Shown piece after piece: positions 18,501 to 26,882 of a DNA stretch of 64,000 nt. The stretch covers positions 21,283-85,282 of the forward strand of contig PLRS01000016.1 in the NCBI GenBank assembly GCA_003164035.1, in the 5' to 3' direction. The translations under genes were made by a program, and so were the position numbers. This DNA is from Bryobacterales bacterium (lineage in GTDB: Bacteria; Acidobacteriota; Terriglobia; Bryobacterales; Bryobacteraceae). Within the stretch, counting starts at the first letter, position 1; each line of letters starts with the position of its first letter. A model generated the notes under the pieces. It did not search any database and was not told the origin of the DNA. It saw nothing but the letters and a program-made list of their open reading frames with translations.

Positions 18501-18886
18501 TCCCCAACGCCGTCACGGGGGTATCGCCCTATGTACCGAATCCGGGCCCTAATGGGTGGTTCAATCCGGCGGCTTTTACCGAACCCGGGCAAGCGATCAA
18601 TGTCAAGGGGACGCCGATTACGGAGTTTGGCGATCTGGCACGGCGAGCGGGGCGCGGACCGGGGACCAGGAATCTGGATTTCTCGGTATTCAGAAACTTC
18701 GCGATCCGGGAACGGGTGCGGCTGCAATTTCGCGCCGAGGCGTTCAATATCAGCAATACGCCGGCGTTTTTTCTGCCGGCGGCGAACAGTCCGGAATTGA
18801 CCATTGGAAACTCGAGTTTCGGCCTGCTGGCCGCATCCTCGGCGGTGGCGCGGCAGATTCAATTCGGCCTCAAATTGTATTTCTGA
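15512..18886 (+). CDS. TonB-dependent receptor, Oar-like, with CarboxypepD-regulatory N-terminal domain
   Basis: A 1,124-residue outer-membrane receptor that imports a large ligand using TonB energy. A signal peptide ends at about residue 22 (SYSVFAQ), followed by a carboxypeptidase-regulatory-like domain (about 25-105: STGTITGYVHDASDAAIVGA), a plug domain with LPLNGRDVW-like motif and LLDGIDNNT, and a long barrel ending in the aromatic FGLKLYF needed for outer-membrane insertion. This Oar-like architecture is greatly expanded in Solibacter-type Acidobacteria. The ribosome site is AGGTGGGGGGGA before ATG 15512. It follows the GHL6-type hydrolase and may share its transcript. No SusD partner exists here. 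Confidence 0.92.
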   Translation: MIRKYFRYAALCLIGSYSVFAQVSTGTITGYVHDASDAAIVGAKVSILETQTGERRETVTNERGDFNAPYLQRGTYSVTVTANGFKSQQYTAITLAVDQTLRLPVTLEPGVVQQSVEVTAAAPLLDSVTSSLGQVIDNTKIMDMPLNGRDVWTLGLLSGNSAPVKGVASNLPFVAGGGRFQNNDILLDGIDNNTMATAGGIGVTGINYTPSVDAIFEFKVKTNNYSAEFGRSAGTIVSATTKSGTNTANGDCWEFLRNDDMDSNNFFSNAAGAAKQPYKQNQFGCTLGGPIVIPKVYNGRNKTFFFVDYEGLRRVTSASSTIEDIPPDSFRNGNFSSYPYTIFDPAARQLAANGTVVSTPFPGNQIPASRLNAGAVATLNLLPQPNFGSATALSRNYLFSGSQPFDSDQFDVRIDHQFSEKNTLFGRISRAIQSNTSPGNFNGFLGGGTDGINNSVSGTLNDVEVFTPNLVNEARFGYSRHNGNQEPLDLSQGVTFASQNGVAMYPFPVLAYPQILFSSSGQNTGGTNEFQLIGSATPNLNIENLFEGADDLSWNRGNHSIKIGGDIRRDRFDTVYGGGETVFGPIFTSSSNSPNSGAPLADFLLGDPAQLTGTQLLDWARLRDIYAGVYVQDDWKLSSHLTINLGVRYELFTQPVDAKNKGALFDAATGEFVLPGQSGYSDSIVKGHHLDFAPRLGFAYSPSSRLTVRGGTGFFYGPRSPNQQSTVFGANPPNAPTVITPSVSATSTLAPPINLNTPIQVGPMSPDLSSFTPQNSLGLLIRTADFNNSRPAQLYEWNLGLQYQATKSLVLEATYSAERGNHLTSRVNLNQIPWAVGMAGCTTQACRKFPNVGNQVVMDSSAGNNFYNALNLRAEKRLTAGLNFLLNYTRAKNLEANGTGGNSSFSQNGGTTNPLDSWNLHKEKSYAPLDLPNVFVASVGYELPFGAGKRWAHDSGVLRAVLGGWAANGILTLESGFPTDIRTPNSSSGQLFTTYNLPNAVTGVSPYVPNPGPNGWFNPAAFTEPGQAINVKGTPITEFGDLARRAGRGPGTRNLDFSVFRNFAIRERVRLQFRAEAFNISNTPAFFLPAANSPELTIGNSSFGLLAASSAVARQIQFGLKLYF

Positions 18887-18918
18887 AACGGCGCGGGCCC
18901 GGGGAGTTTTTGGTGGCA

Positions 18919-20055
18919 TTATGACGCAGGGCAGTCAATCGGTTGAGGCGTCACGGCCGGGAAGCGCAAGGTAAAGGTGGTGCCTTTGCCGGGCTCGCTT
19001 GCCACCTCGATGGCACCCTGGGCCTGCTTTACGATTCCATAAACAGTCGCCAGACCCAGTCCCGTGCCCTTTCCCTCCGGTTTCGTAGTGAAGAACGGCT
19101 CGAAGATGCGCGTCATCACCTCGGGAGACATGCCGATGCCGGTGTCGCTTACGCCGATCTGGATCTGGCGGGTGGCCGGAATCGACGCGGTCTCGATTCT
19201 CAGCCGGCCGCCCTCGGGCATGGCATCCCGGGCGTTGACGGCCAGGTTCATCAGGACCTGGTCGATCTGTCCGGGGTCGGCGTGAAGGACTCCGGCGCCA
19301 GGATCGAGCGATAGTTCGAGTTGAATCCCTTCGCCGAGGACACGCGCCAGCATCTTCTCGAAATTGCGCACCAGTTCATTCAGGACCACGTCCCGCGGCT
19401 CGGCGCGCTGGGGCTGGCTGAAGATCAGCAGGCGGCGAGCCAGGTCGGCTGCCCGCTTGGCCGCTTCGTCGATTTGGGTAAACGCTTCGTGCAAGTCGTC
19501 GGCCGGATGCACCTGGCTCATTCCCATGCGGGCGTACCCGGCGATCACGGTCAGCAGATTGTTGAAATCGTGCGCCACCGCGCCGGCCAGCCGTCCGATG
19601 CTTTCCATCTTCTGGGCCCGATGGAACTGCGCCTCCAGCCGCTGGCGCTCGGCCTCGGCGGCGCGGAGTTCCCGCCGGGCCAGGGCGTCCCCAATCTCCC
19701 TCGCTACGGCGGGAGCCAGACGCGTCAGATTGCTCTTCATCACATAGTCGTGCGCGCCGGCTTTCATCATGGCCACCGCGCGTTCTTCGCCGATGGTGCC
19801 GGAAACCACCAGGAACGGGATATCGTGGCCGCTTTCGCGCACCATGGCCAGAGCGGAGGGGGCGTCGAAATGCGGCAGGCGATGGTCGGCGACAATGACG
19901 TCGTATGCCGGATCGGCCAACGCCGCGCGCAGCTCGCCGGCGGTTTCGACGCGGCTCGCGGCAACGTCGTAACCGGCGTTTTTCAGATGCCACACGATCA
20001 GCGCCGCGTCGCTATCCGAGTCTTCGATCAAGAGAACGCGCAACGGTTGACTCAT
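18919..20055 (-). CDS. REC-histidine kinase hybrid (last gene of phosphorelay operon)
   Basis: A 378-residue protein: receiver domain at 1-125 (phosphoacceptor Asp in VIVADHRLPHF), linker coiled coil, HisKA at about 155-220 with RLAGAVAHDFNNLLTVIAG, and HATPase at about 260-370 with N-box NLAVNARDAMP, GVSDTGIGM and GKGTGLGLATVYGIVKQ. There is no membrane segment. ATG 20055 overlaps the stop of the preceding gene as ATGA, so the two are translationally coupled. Its receiver is closely similar to that of the preceding protein (shared DIPFLVVSG, MMKAGAHDYVMKS), pointing to a tandem duplication. The output partner is not visible. Confidence 0.9.
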   Translation of the reverse strand: MSQPLRVLLIEDSDSDAALIVWHLKNAGYDVAASRVETAGELRAALADPAYDVIVADHRLPHFDAPSALAMVRESGHDIPFLVVSGTIGEERAVAMMKAGAHDYVMKSNLTRLAPAVAREIGDALARRELRAAEAERQRLEAQFHRAQKMESIGRLAGAVAHDFNNLLTVIAGYARMGMSQVHPADDLHEAFTQIDEAAKRAADLARRLLIFSQPQRAEPRDVVLNELVRNFEKMLARVLGEGIQLELSLDPGAGVLHADPGQIDQVLMNLAVNARDAMPEGGRLRIETASIPATRQIQIGVSDTGIGMSPEVMTRIFEPFFTTKPEGKGTGLGLATVYGIVKQAQGAIEVASEPGKGTTFTLRFPAVTPQPIDCPAS

Positions 20056-21944
20056 GTGGCCCTCTCGTAACGGCTCACGGCGGGAAGGATCTCCGCCAGC
20101 AGTTGCTCGCGGGTGTAAGGCTTGGGCAGGAAGCTGCACGCCTCGATGTTGCTGAAGCGCTCTTGCACGTCGCGATCCTGAAAACCGCTGCTGACGATCA
20201 CGCGGACGTCCGGGCGCAGTTTGCGAATGATAGGCAAAGCCTGGTCTCCGGGCATTCCGGGCATGGCCATGTCCAGCAGAATGGCGCGCACGGCGCCCCC
20301 CTCGCTGGTGAGGCGCTCGATGGCTTCGGTGCCGCTGCCGGCTTCGAGCACCGGGATGCCCCGTCTTTTTAGCAAAGCGGCGGCCATTTTGCGGATCATC
20401 GGCTCATCGTCGACGATCAGGACGGTGCCGTATCCGCCGGAGGCCGCAACGGGCGCGGGCGCGGCGGGCGCAGGCTCGGCAGCTTGGGAAACAGGCAGAA
20501 CCACCGCCATGCGAGTGCCTGCCCCGACCGCGCTATCGACCACAATCCGGCCGTCGAGCGAGCGGACGATTCCCTCCACCGCGGCCAGACCCAGGCCCCG
20601 GCCTGGAAATTTGCTGCTAAAGAACGGGTCGAAGATCCGCTTCTGGGTTTCCGCGTCCATGCCGCATCCGTCATCGGAGACCTCGATCGATACGGAATTG
20701 TTTTCGAACGCGGTGCGGACGGTGACGTTTCCGGATCGCCCGTCGGGGATCGCCTCCACCGCGTTCAGAATCAGGTTCGAAAACATTTGCTCCAGTTGGC
20801 CGGGATCCATCAGCAAGGGCGGGAGATCCGCGGCGAAATCGGTGCGCAGCCGGATCCTCTCCGGTAGTGACGGAAGCAGAATGGCGACGGCCTGCTCGCC
20901 GACGCCGGAGACGGAGACGGGCTTGCGAATGAAGGCGCCTTTGCCCGCATAGGCAAGCAACTGGCGTGTCAGGCAGGCCGCCCGCTGCACCGATTCCAGC
21001 GCGGCCGGCAGCACCGACCTGGCTTCGCAATCGGGGCAGGAATCTTCCAAAGCCAGAGTGATGTTGCCGGCCACTACGGTCAGAATATTATTGAAATCGT
21101 GGGCAATCCCTCCGGCCAGCAAGGCGATGCTTTCGAGCTTCTGGGCCTGCTGCAAGCGCTGCTCGTCGCGCTTTTTTTCGCTGATATCGCGCGCGATGGT
21201 GACGGCGCCGGTGATTTGGCCGCCGGCATCGCGCATGGGCGAAGAGGAGCTTTCGAAGGTCCGTCCTTCGCCCCGCTGCTCCACGCCGACCACTGTTTCG
21301 CCCGCCAGGGCCCGCCGGGTGGCGCTCTCTTGGGGCCCGGCGGCAAGCTTAAGCTTTTCCAGGATGGCGGCGTTTGCCATTCCGGTGGGATCGAACCCGA
21401 AAATGGCGGAAGCCGCGGGATTGGCGTGAATGGCAATGCCCGCCGTGTCGTATACAACAACCGCATCCATTTGCGCGGTGAAGACGGCATCCAGAAGCCG
21501 ATGGCCGCGCTCGGTTTCCTGGCGCGCGAGGCGCAGCGCCTCATCGGCGGCCTTGCGCTCCCGCCGGACCGTAGCCTCCTGGATTTCGCGTTCCACGGCG
21601 GGTACCAGCCGCGTCAGGCTGCTCTTCAACACATAGTCGTGGGCGCCTGCTTTCATCATGGCCACCGCACGGTCCTCGCCCACGGCTCCGGAGACGACGA
21701 TGAAGGGAATATCCAGTTCGGTCTCGCGCAGGACCGCCAAGGCCGAGGGAGCGTCGAACTGGGGTAAATGATAGTCGGCAATGATCGCATCCCAGGCCCG
21801 CTTTTCCAGCGCGGCCCGCATTTGCGGAGCTGTTTCCACCCGCTCCGCATGCACGTCATAGCCGGCGTTTTTGAGGAGGCGAACGATCAGCGTTGCATCG
21901 CTCTCGGAATCTTCCACCTGGAGGAGGCTTAAAGCTTTACTCAT
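20052..21944 (-). CDS. REC-PAS-HisKA-HATPase-REC hybrid kinase
   Basis: A 630-residue soluble hybrid: REC1 at 1-125 (Asp in AIIADYHLPQF), PAS at about 150-260, HisKA at about 275-340 (LLAGGIAHDFNNILTVVAG), HATPase at about 370-490 (NLILNAVEAIP, VSDDGCGMD, GRGLGLAAVEGIV), and a C-terminal REC2 at about 510-630 (VLIVDDEP, LLDMAMPG). Two receivers in one kinase suggest signal entry through REC1 and exit through REC2. I prefer ATG 21944 (MSKALSLL); a TTG at 21962 in the same frame would overlap the upstream stop. Neither has a strong ribosome site. It is the third gene of the operon and a paralogue of the fourth. Confidence 0.9.
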   Translation of the reverse strand: MSKALSLLQVEDSESDATLIVRLLKNAGYDVHAERVETAPQMRAALEKRAWDAIIADYHLPQFDAPSALAVLRETELDIPFIVVSGAVGEDRAVAMMKAGAHDYVLKSSLTRLVPAVEREIQEATVRRERKAADEALRLARQETERGHRLLDAVFTAQMDAVVVYDTAGIAIHANPAASAIFGFDPTGMANAAILEKLKLAAGPQESATRRALAGETVVGVEQRGEGRTFESSSSPMRDAGGQITGAVTIARDISEKKRDEQRLQQAQKLESIALLAGGIAHDFNNILTVVAGNITLALEDSCPDCEARSVLPAALESVQRAACLTRQLLAYAGKGAFIRKPVSVSGVGEQAVAILLPSLPERIRLRTDFAADLPPLLMDPGQLEQMFSNLILNAVEAIPDGRSGNVTVRTAFENNSVSIEVSDDGCGMDAETQKRIFDPFFSSKFPGRGLGLAAVEGIVRSLDGRIVVDSAVGAGTRMAVVLPVSQAAEPAPAAPAPVAASGGYGTVLIVDDEPMIRKMAAALLKRRGIPVLEAGSGTEAIERLTSEGGAVRAILLDMAMPGMPGDQALPIIRKLRPDVRVIVSSGFQDRDVQERFSNIEACSFLPKPYTREQLLAEILPAVSRYERAT

Positions 21945-21958
21945 ACAGCGACTACTTA

Positions 21959-22411
21959 TCAAGCTTGCTTTACTTTCGGCGGCGGCTCATTCCACACCAG
22001 CCAGTATAGGCCCAGATGCGCGATGGCTTGCGTAAACTGCTCGAAATCCACAGGTTTACGGATGTAGCTGTTGGCGCCCAGATCGTAGCCGGCGGCGAGA
22101 TCCTGTTCCTCCTTGGAAGAAGTGAGGATCACCACCGGCAGGCGCCGGGTTCTGGCATCCGCGCGAACGCGGCGGAGCACCTCCAAGCCGGGCACCTTGG
22201 GCAGCTTGAGGTCGAGCAGCGTCACGGCGGGCAAATCGGAGACGTCGCGGCCGGCGTGGGCGCCTTCGCCCCACAGATAATCCAGGGCTTGCTTGCCGTC
22301 CCTGGCGACCACCACTTCGTTGGCTATGCGGCCCTTTTCCAGGGCCCGCCTGGTGAGATCGACATCGCTGGAGTTGTCTTCAATGAGCAGAATCACTTTC
22401 CGATCGTTCAC
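21959..22411 (-). CDS. Rcp1-like single-domain response regulator
   Basis: A 150-residue receiver-only protein of the type that serves phytochrome-like kinases (Rcp1). The acidic pocket is DN in LLIEDNSSDVDL, the phosphoacceptor Asp is in VTLLDLKLPKV, and the conserved Thr/Lys lie in VILTSSKEEQD and SYIRKPVDFEQF. It has no output domain, so it probably shuttles phosphate between the kinase upstream and the hybrids downstream. The start is GTG 22411, whose GTGA overlaps the TGA of the kinase gene, indicating coupled translation. An in-frame upstream extension exists but is not conserved-looking. Confidence 0.92.
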   Translation of the reverse strand: MNDRKVILLIEDNSSDVDLTRRALEKGRIANEVVVARDGKQALDYLWGEGAHAGRDVSDLPAVTLLDLKLPKVPGLEVLRRVRADARTRRLPVVILTSSKEEQDLAAGYDLGANSYIRKPVDFEQFTQAIAHLGLYWLVWNEPPPKVKQA

Positions 22412-25400
22412 TTCTCGGCTCCAATGGTGAAATAAAAGCTGGCTCCCAGGTCTGGCTCGGCTTCGGCCCAAATACGGCCGCCGTGACGGTGAATCACGCG
22501 CTGCACGGTAGCCAGACCGATGCCGGTGCCGGGGAATTCGGAATCGCTGTGCAGGCGCTGAAAAGCGCCGAAAAGCGTACCGGCGTAAGCCATGTCAAAA
22601 CCCACGCCATTGTCGCGAACCACGAACGCGGTCTGCCCCTCGTAGTTAGCGGTTCCAAACTCAATGCGCGCATGCGCGCACGGTCCGGTGAACTTCACCG
22701 CGTTTTCGAGTAGGTTGGTCAATGCAACTTCGAGCAGGCGGGCGTCACCGAAAGCCGTCAGCGCCGGCCGGATCGCGAATTCCAGGTCCCGTTGCGGATT
22801 GGCCTCACGGAGCCTGGCGGCGATCGATTCGGCGGCCCGGCTCAGGTCCACCGCGTGGCGATGCATCTCCGCGCGGGTAATGCGGGAAAGCTGCAGCATA
22901 TCGTCAATCAGGTGCCCCATGCGCTGGGTCTCGGAACGGACGCGGTCCAGGTACTCGCGGCCTTTTCCTTTGTACTTCTCGCACTGGCTGCAATAGTCCT
23001 CGATTAATGCCAACGTCCAGCCGTCTATGCCCCGCAGCGGCGCGCGCAAGTCGTGGGATACCGAGTAGGCGAACGCCTCCAGCTCCTTGTTGGAGGCTTC
23101 GAGCTGAGAGGTGCGATCGCGGACGCGCTGTTCCAGTTCGGTATTGAGCCGGCGAATCTCCTCTTCCGTCCGCTTGCGGTCCGTAATGTCGCGCGCCACA
23201 ACCACCGACCCGGCGATCCGACCGTCCGGGTCCCGAATGGGGCCGAAGCTGTAACTTCCAATCCAGGTTTCGCCGGTGTCTTTGCGCCGCAAAGTGTATT
23301 CGGCGCTGGTGGCCACTTCGCCCCGCAGGGCGCGCGGCACCGCCCACATCTCCAGCGGCGCCGGGGTTCCGTCCGGAAGGAACACATCCAGAATGGCGGG
23401 GTACTCGGCAAGGGTCTTGGCGCATTCCTCCTTAGTCGAGAACCGGTGGAACGTCGCGAACGCGTCGTTGATATGGATAAACCGCCCCTCGGCGTCGGAA
23501 ATGAAGACAGCCTCGGTCATGCTGGCCAACGCCGCCTCCAGCTTCGACCGGCTTTCCCGCAGCGCCTCCTCCGTCCGCTTGCGTTGGGTAACGTCCCGGA
23601 AAAACTGCGACATACCGTCCGCCGACGGGTGGACACTTACCTCAGTCCACATCTTCAGGGGCGCATAATAATCCTCGAAGGTCAGGCTGACCTGCTCTGC
23701 AATTGCGCGCTCGTATCGGACCAGGAAGGCGGTTGCGTCGGGATAGAGCACGCGCATGTCCTGGCCCAGCAACTCCTCGCGCTTGCGCCCTTGCAGACGC
23801 TCCGCCGCGGCATTTACGTACGTATAGCGCCACTCGCGGTCGCAGGCGACGAACCCGTCGCCGAGGCTCTCCAGGATGCCCGCGAGCTTTTCGTGGGCAA
23901 GCCGCAGCGCCTCTTCAGTCGCCGCTTGCTCGGTCACATCCCACACAATCGCCAGGATCGATGGTTCGTCGCCCGCGGCGGAGGGCAAGCGCACGACCTG
24001 GCCATCCCATATGGCGTTGGGCTTACCTGGGATAGGCGCTCCGAAGCGTTCCACAATCCAAGGCTCACCGGTCTCGATCACCTGCTGGAGCCTCGCTTCG
24101 GCGCCCGCGGCGGCGGCTTGCGGGAACGCTTCCCGGTAAGGTCGTCCAACGAATTGAACTTCAGGCCCGACCATTGCCTGGTACGCCGGATTGACCATCT
24201 CGAACACGAGGTCGCGCCCTTTGCAAACCGAGATGCCATAAGGCGCACTGGCGAGAAGGCGGGCCAGAAACTCGCGCTGCCGGCGTTGCTCGGATTCGCT
24301 CTCGCGGAGGGCCTCCTCGGCCTGCTTGCGTTCGGTAATGTCGCGATTGATTTCGAGGTATCCAGCCGGCTGGCCCGCATCGTCGCGCTGGAGAACCTGG
24401 CGGCTTTCGACCGCGATTTGCCGCCCGTCGGAACGGGTGTGGGCCAGCTCTCCATGCCAGCGGCCTTCCCGAGCCAGAATCCGGTCCACCTCCGCGATAG
24501 GGGTCGACGAGCTGGTGTGCAGGAGTTCATGCATCGTCTGGCCCACCGCTTCTTTCTCCGCCCAGCCGTACATCTCTTGCGCGCCGGAGTTCCATCCGGT
24601 GATGACGCGGTTGCCGTCAGCCGTGATGATGGCGTCGTGGGAAAGGTCTATCAGCCGGGACTGGCGGGCCAGCACCACTTCCGCCTGGTTGCGCTCGTGG
24701 ATATGGCGCTCGATGGCACCACCCGCCAGGATCAGCAGAAGCACCAGGGATCCACTGCCCAACCCCAGAATCCAGCGGGTGCGCGAGTCGGCCGCGCTGG
24801 CGGCCATGGCGCGGCTGTGGAGGAGCCGGCGCTCTTCGTTATCCACGGCGTCCAGGATGGCCCTCAGTTGATCCCCCCTTTCCTTGCCGCGGTTGGCGCG
24901 GACCAGGTCGGCGACGGCCGCCGTTCCCTGCTGCCTGCGCAGCTCGATTGCACCGGCCAGCATATCCAGCCTGGTCCGCAATAGCTGGTCGAACTCGTCC
25001 AGGCGAGCCTGTTCGACTGGGTTATCGGCGGTCAGGAGGCGGAGAGTGGCTCGCACCTGCCGTTCGGAAGCGATGGCCGACTGGTATGCTTCGAGATACT
25101 GGTCGCTTCCGGTAAGCAGATATCCGCGCTGGGACGTTTGAGCGCGCTCCAGGTACGATCGCACAGAGCTGGCCGCGTTGAGCACCTGGTACGTGTGCTC
25201 GATCCACCGTTCGGCGTTCGTGGAGCGCTGCAAGCCATTCCAAAGCAAGGAGGCCAGAATACCTAATGCCACCGCGGCGGCGGCGACCGTGGCAACCCGC
25301 CGCAACAGGGGCGTCCCAACCGGATCGGCGCCCGTTCGCTCCAGCCGGTCTGCACCAAGCCTCCCGGAAAAAGAGCCGGGCGCCTCCAGAAGGCTGATGG

Positions 25401-25704
25401 CGATACCAATCACGGCAAACAGGCCCAGTCCCACGAGATCGGTGGGGTGCGCCACCACAAATGAGAAACGCGGCTCCAGGAACAAATACAAGATGCTGAG
25501 GACGCTTAACACGGTGGCGGCCAAGCCGGACGCGCGGCCCCCCAGCCGGGCCGCGGCCAGGACTGCGGCGATAAAGGTTATATACGGGGCCTGAGCGCCG
25601 AGCAGAGGGTCGAGAGACAGCCGTAGGCCTACCGCGGCAGCCACGGCCAAAGCGGCAATGGCATAGTGCCGTGTCGCGAACCTCTTTATGAACCTAGCGG
25701 GCAT
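22408..25704 (-). CDS. Membrane multi-PAS sensor histidine kinase (DUF4118, CHASE3, PAS x4)
   Basis: A 1,098-residue kinase heading the phosphorelay. Residues 1-110 hold four transmembrane helices of the DUF4118/KdpD type (YAIAALAVAAAVGLRLSL onwards). A further helix near 150 leads to a CHASE3-like periplasmic domain (about 170-300, with SVRSYLERAQTSQRGYLLTG), closed by a helix at about 310-330 (ILGLGSGSLVLLLILAGG). Four PAS domains follow, then HisKA with SVSHDLRAPLRGIDG and HATPase with NLLENAVKF, VRDNGVGFD and GTGIGLATVQRVIHRHGG. The start ATG 25704 is the first that puts a plausible N-terminus before helix 1; the frame stays open to 25830. Small ligands, redox or light through PAS are possible signals. 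Confidence 0.9.
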   Translation of the reverse strand: MPARFIKRFATRHYAIAALAVAAAVGLRLSLDPLLGAQAPYITFIAAVLAAARLGGRASGLAATVLSVLSILYLFLEPRFSFVVAHPTDLVGLGLFAVIGIAISLLEAPGSFSGRLGADRLERTGADPVGTPLLRRVATVAAAAVALGILASLLWNGLQRSTNAERWIEHTYQVLNAASSVRSYLERAQTSQRGYLLTGSDQYLEAYQSAIASERQVRATLRLLTADNPVEQARLDEFDQLLRTRLDMLAGAIELRRQQGTAAVADLVRANRGKERGDQLRAILDAVDNEERRLLHSRAMAASAADSRTRWILGLGSGSLVLLLILAGGAIERHIHERNQAEVVLARQSRLIDLSHDAIITADGNRVITGWNSGAQEMYGWAEKEAVGQTMHELLHTSSSTPIAEVDRILAREGRWHGELAHTRSDGRQIAVESRQVLQRDDAGQPAGYLEINRDITERKQAEEALRESESEQRRQREFLARLLASAPYGISVCKGRDLVFEMVNPAYQAMVGPEVQFVGRPYREAFPQAAAAGAEARLQQVIETGEPWIVERFGAPIPGKPNAIWDGQVVRLPSAAGDEPSILAIVWDVTEQAATEEALRLAHEKLAGILESLGDGFVACDREWRYTYVNAAAERLQGRKREELLGQDMRVLYPDATAFLVRYERAIAEQVSLTFEDYYAPLKMWTEVSVHPSADGMSQFFRDVTQRKRTEEALRESRSKLEAALASMTEAVFISDAEGRFIHINDAFATFHRFSTKEECAKTLAEYPAILDVFLPDGTPAPLEMWAVPRALRGEVATSAEYTLRRKDTGETWIGSYSFGPIRDPDGRIAGSVVVARDITDRKRTEEEIRRLNTELEQRVRDRTSQLEASNKELEAFAYSVSHDLRAPLRGIDGWTLALIEDYCSQCEKYKGKGREYLDRVRSETQRMGHLIDDMLQLSRITRAEMHRHAVDLSRAAESIAARLREANPQRDLEFAIRPALTAFGDARLLEVALTNLLENAVKFTGPCAHARIEFGTANYEGQTAFVVRDNGVGFDMAYAGTLFGAFQRLHSDSEFPGTGIGLATVQRVIHRHGGRIWAEAEPDLGASFYFTIGAEK

Positions 25705-26168
25705 GTAAGACCACGGAACATCACCTGCCGCAGGCCGCGGGAAATGGAGCGCCAAGAAAACCCAAAGGGACCAGCACGTACGACCCCAAAAGGGGACCCC
25801 TAACCTTAGTAATACTTTAGGGGCTCTCATTCTAATTAATTCGGGTGAGAATAGTGGGTACCGGTGAATGCGCGCTTGAAATGAGGGTCATATCACCCAA
25901 CTTGGCTGGAAGAGGCGTCCGGCCTGTCCGCCACGAATTGACCTGCGATTCCTGCGCGAATGGCCCCATCTTCTAATGTTCATCTGTGGCTCGAATTCAA
26001 TTCTTTCACAGGTTCTCAGGGAACGGTTGCCGGTAATGGAAACGCCTATTTCTGACAGATTCTTACCGCCCTTGGTTGCCAGCTCTCTTGGGAAACTTAG
26101 TACTCTTACCTCCATCGTCTCCGGCAACGCCGGGAATATAATCAAGTAAGCAGGCCGGATAGAAACTA
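25705..26168. other. Intergenic stretch with inverted repeats and repeat debris
   Basis: No convincing gene. Upstream of the kinase start it holds CCCCAAAAGGGG (25783-25794) and the inverted pair CCCCTAA (25797-25803) / TTAGGGG (25817-25823), which could be regulatory. Positions 25978-25990 carry GTTCATCTGTGGC, matching half of family E, and 26016-26033 carry TCAGGGAACGGTTGCCGG, matching half of family A, so two broken repeats sit side by side. The gap must contain the promoters of the kinase operon and of the gene at 26169, but I cannot place them. Confidence 0.5.
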
Positions 26169-26849
26169 ATGGAATCGCCGAACCAGCCGGAGCAACGCCG
26201 GAGTAACATGCCATTCGAAAGCTCGACGCGGGGAGTCTCGCCGCAGGACGCCGTTACCTGGGACCTTCCTCCGTTGATTCTTCACCCATTTAATGAACGG
26301 GTATCTCCCCAATCGCTGCTCGATAACTCCAGGGCCGCATTGATGCTCACTGGCCTGCTGCCGACCGACGGGTCGGACGAGGAGACCTTGAAATCCAAAG
26401 TGCTGGCCGGCCGCTACACCGAGCTCCGCATGCTGTTCTTTCTCGGCAAGGATCTGTTCCGCTGGATCGATCAATGCGTGGAAAGTTGCAGCCGTCCGCC
26501 GGTGCGCGGCAGAAACCCGCTCCAACCCCAGCGCCTGGCTCGCGTCCTCGTCTCCGAAACACCCCAACCGGTACGCGACAAGCTGATCCAGTGGGGAGTG
26601 GTCGATTACGCCGCTATTTTCAGGCGCGCCATCGGCCTCCACTGCCTCTTCACCCAACCGCCGGTGGCGGCACAGTTGGGCTTGGAGTTCCTCTCCAATT
26701 ATCATCGTTATACCGACGCGGTGTACCGCACATTCCTTGAATCCGCGCCGGAGGAGCCGCCCGCCGAACCCGGTCAGTATCGCTTTCAAATCTACGCCTC
26801 CGGGGAATACTCGCGCCTGCTCGAATCCGAGTGGGACGCATCGTCGTAG
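26169..26849 (+). CDS. Conserved-looking hypothetical protein, soluble
   Basis: A 226-residue protein I do not recognise. It has no signal peptide or transmembrane helix. The middle (about 55-190) is predicted helical, with blocks such as KVLAGRYTELRMLFFLGKDL and DYAAIFRRAIGLHCLF, and the C-terminus contains YRFQIYASGEYSRLLESEWD. Codon use fits its neighbours and the frame is clean, so it is probably real. ATG 26169 is used; ATG 26208 is an alternative that removes a Pro/Gln-rich start. It is flanked on both sides by palindromic repeats and stands alone, so context gives no function. Confidence 0.65.
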   Translation: MESPNQPEQRRSNMPFESSTRGVSPQDAVTWDLPPLILHPFNERVSPQSLLDNSRAALMLTGLLPTDGSDEETLKSKVLAGRYTELRMLFFLGKDLFRWIDQCVESCSRPPVRGRNPLQPQRLARVLVSETPQPVRDKLIQWGVVDYAAIFRRAIGLHCLFTQPPVAAQLGLEFLSNYHRYTDAVYRTFLESAPEEPPAEPGQYRFQIYASGEYSRLLESEWDASS

Positions 26850-26882
26850 GCTCGCCGGAGAGTTTCTTTAAACTGCCCTTCG

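Noticed and set aside
23053..24984. A 643-codon plus-strand frame inside the sensor kinase gene
   Set aside because: Shadow of the minus-strand multi-PAS kinase, which has all expected motifs in the other frame.
25888..26214. A 108-codon minus-strand frame in the gap before the unknown gene at 26169
   Set aside because: It runs through two repeat fragments and overlaps the start of a better-supported gene on the other strand; its translation has no protein-like features.
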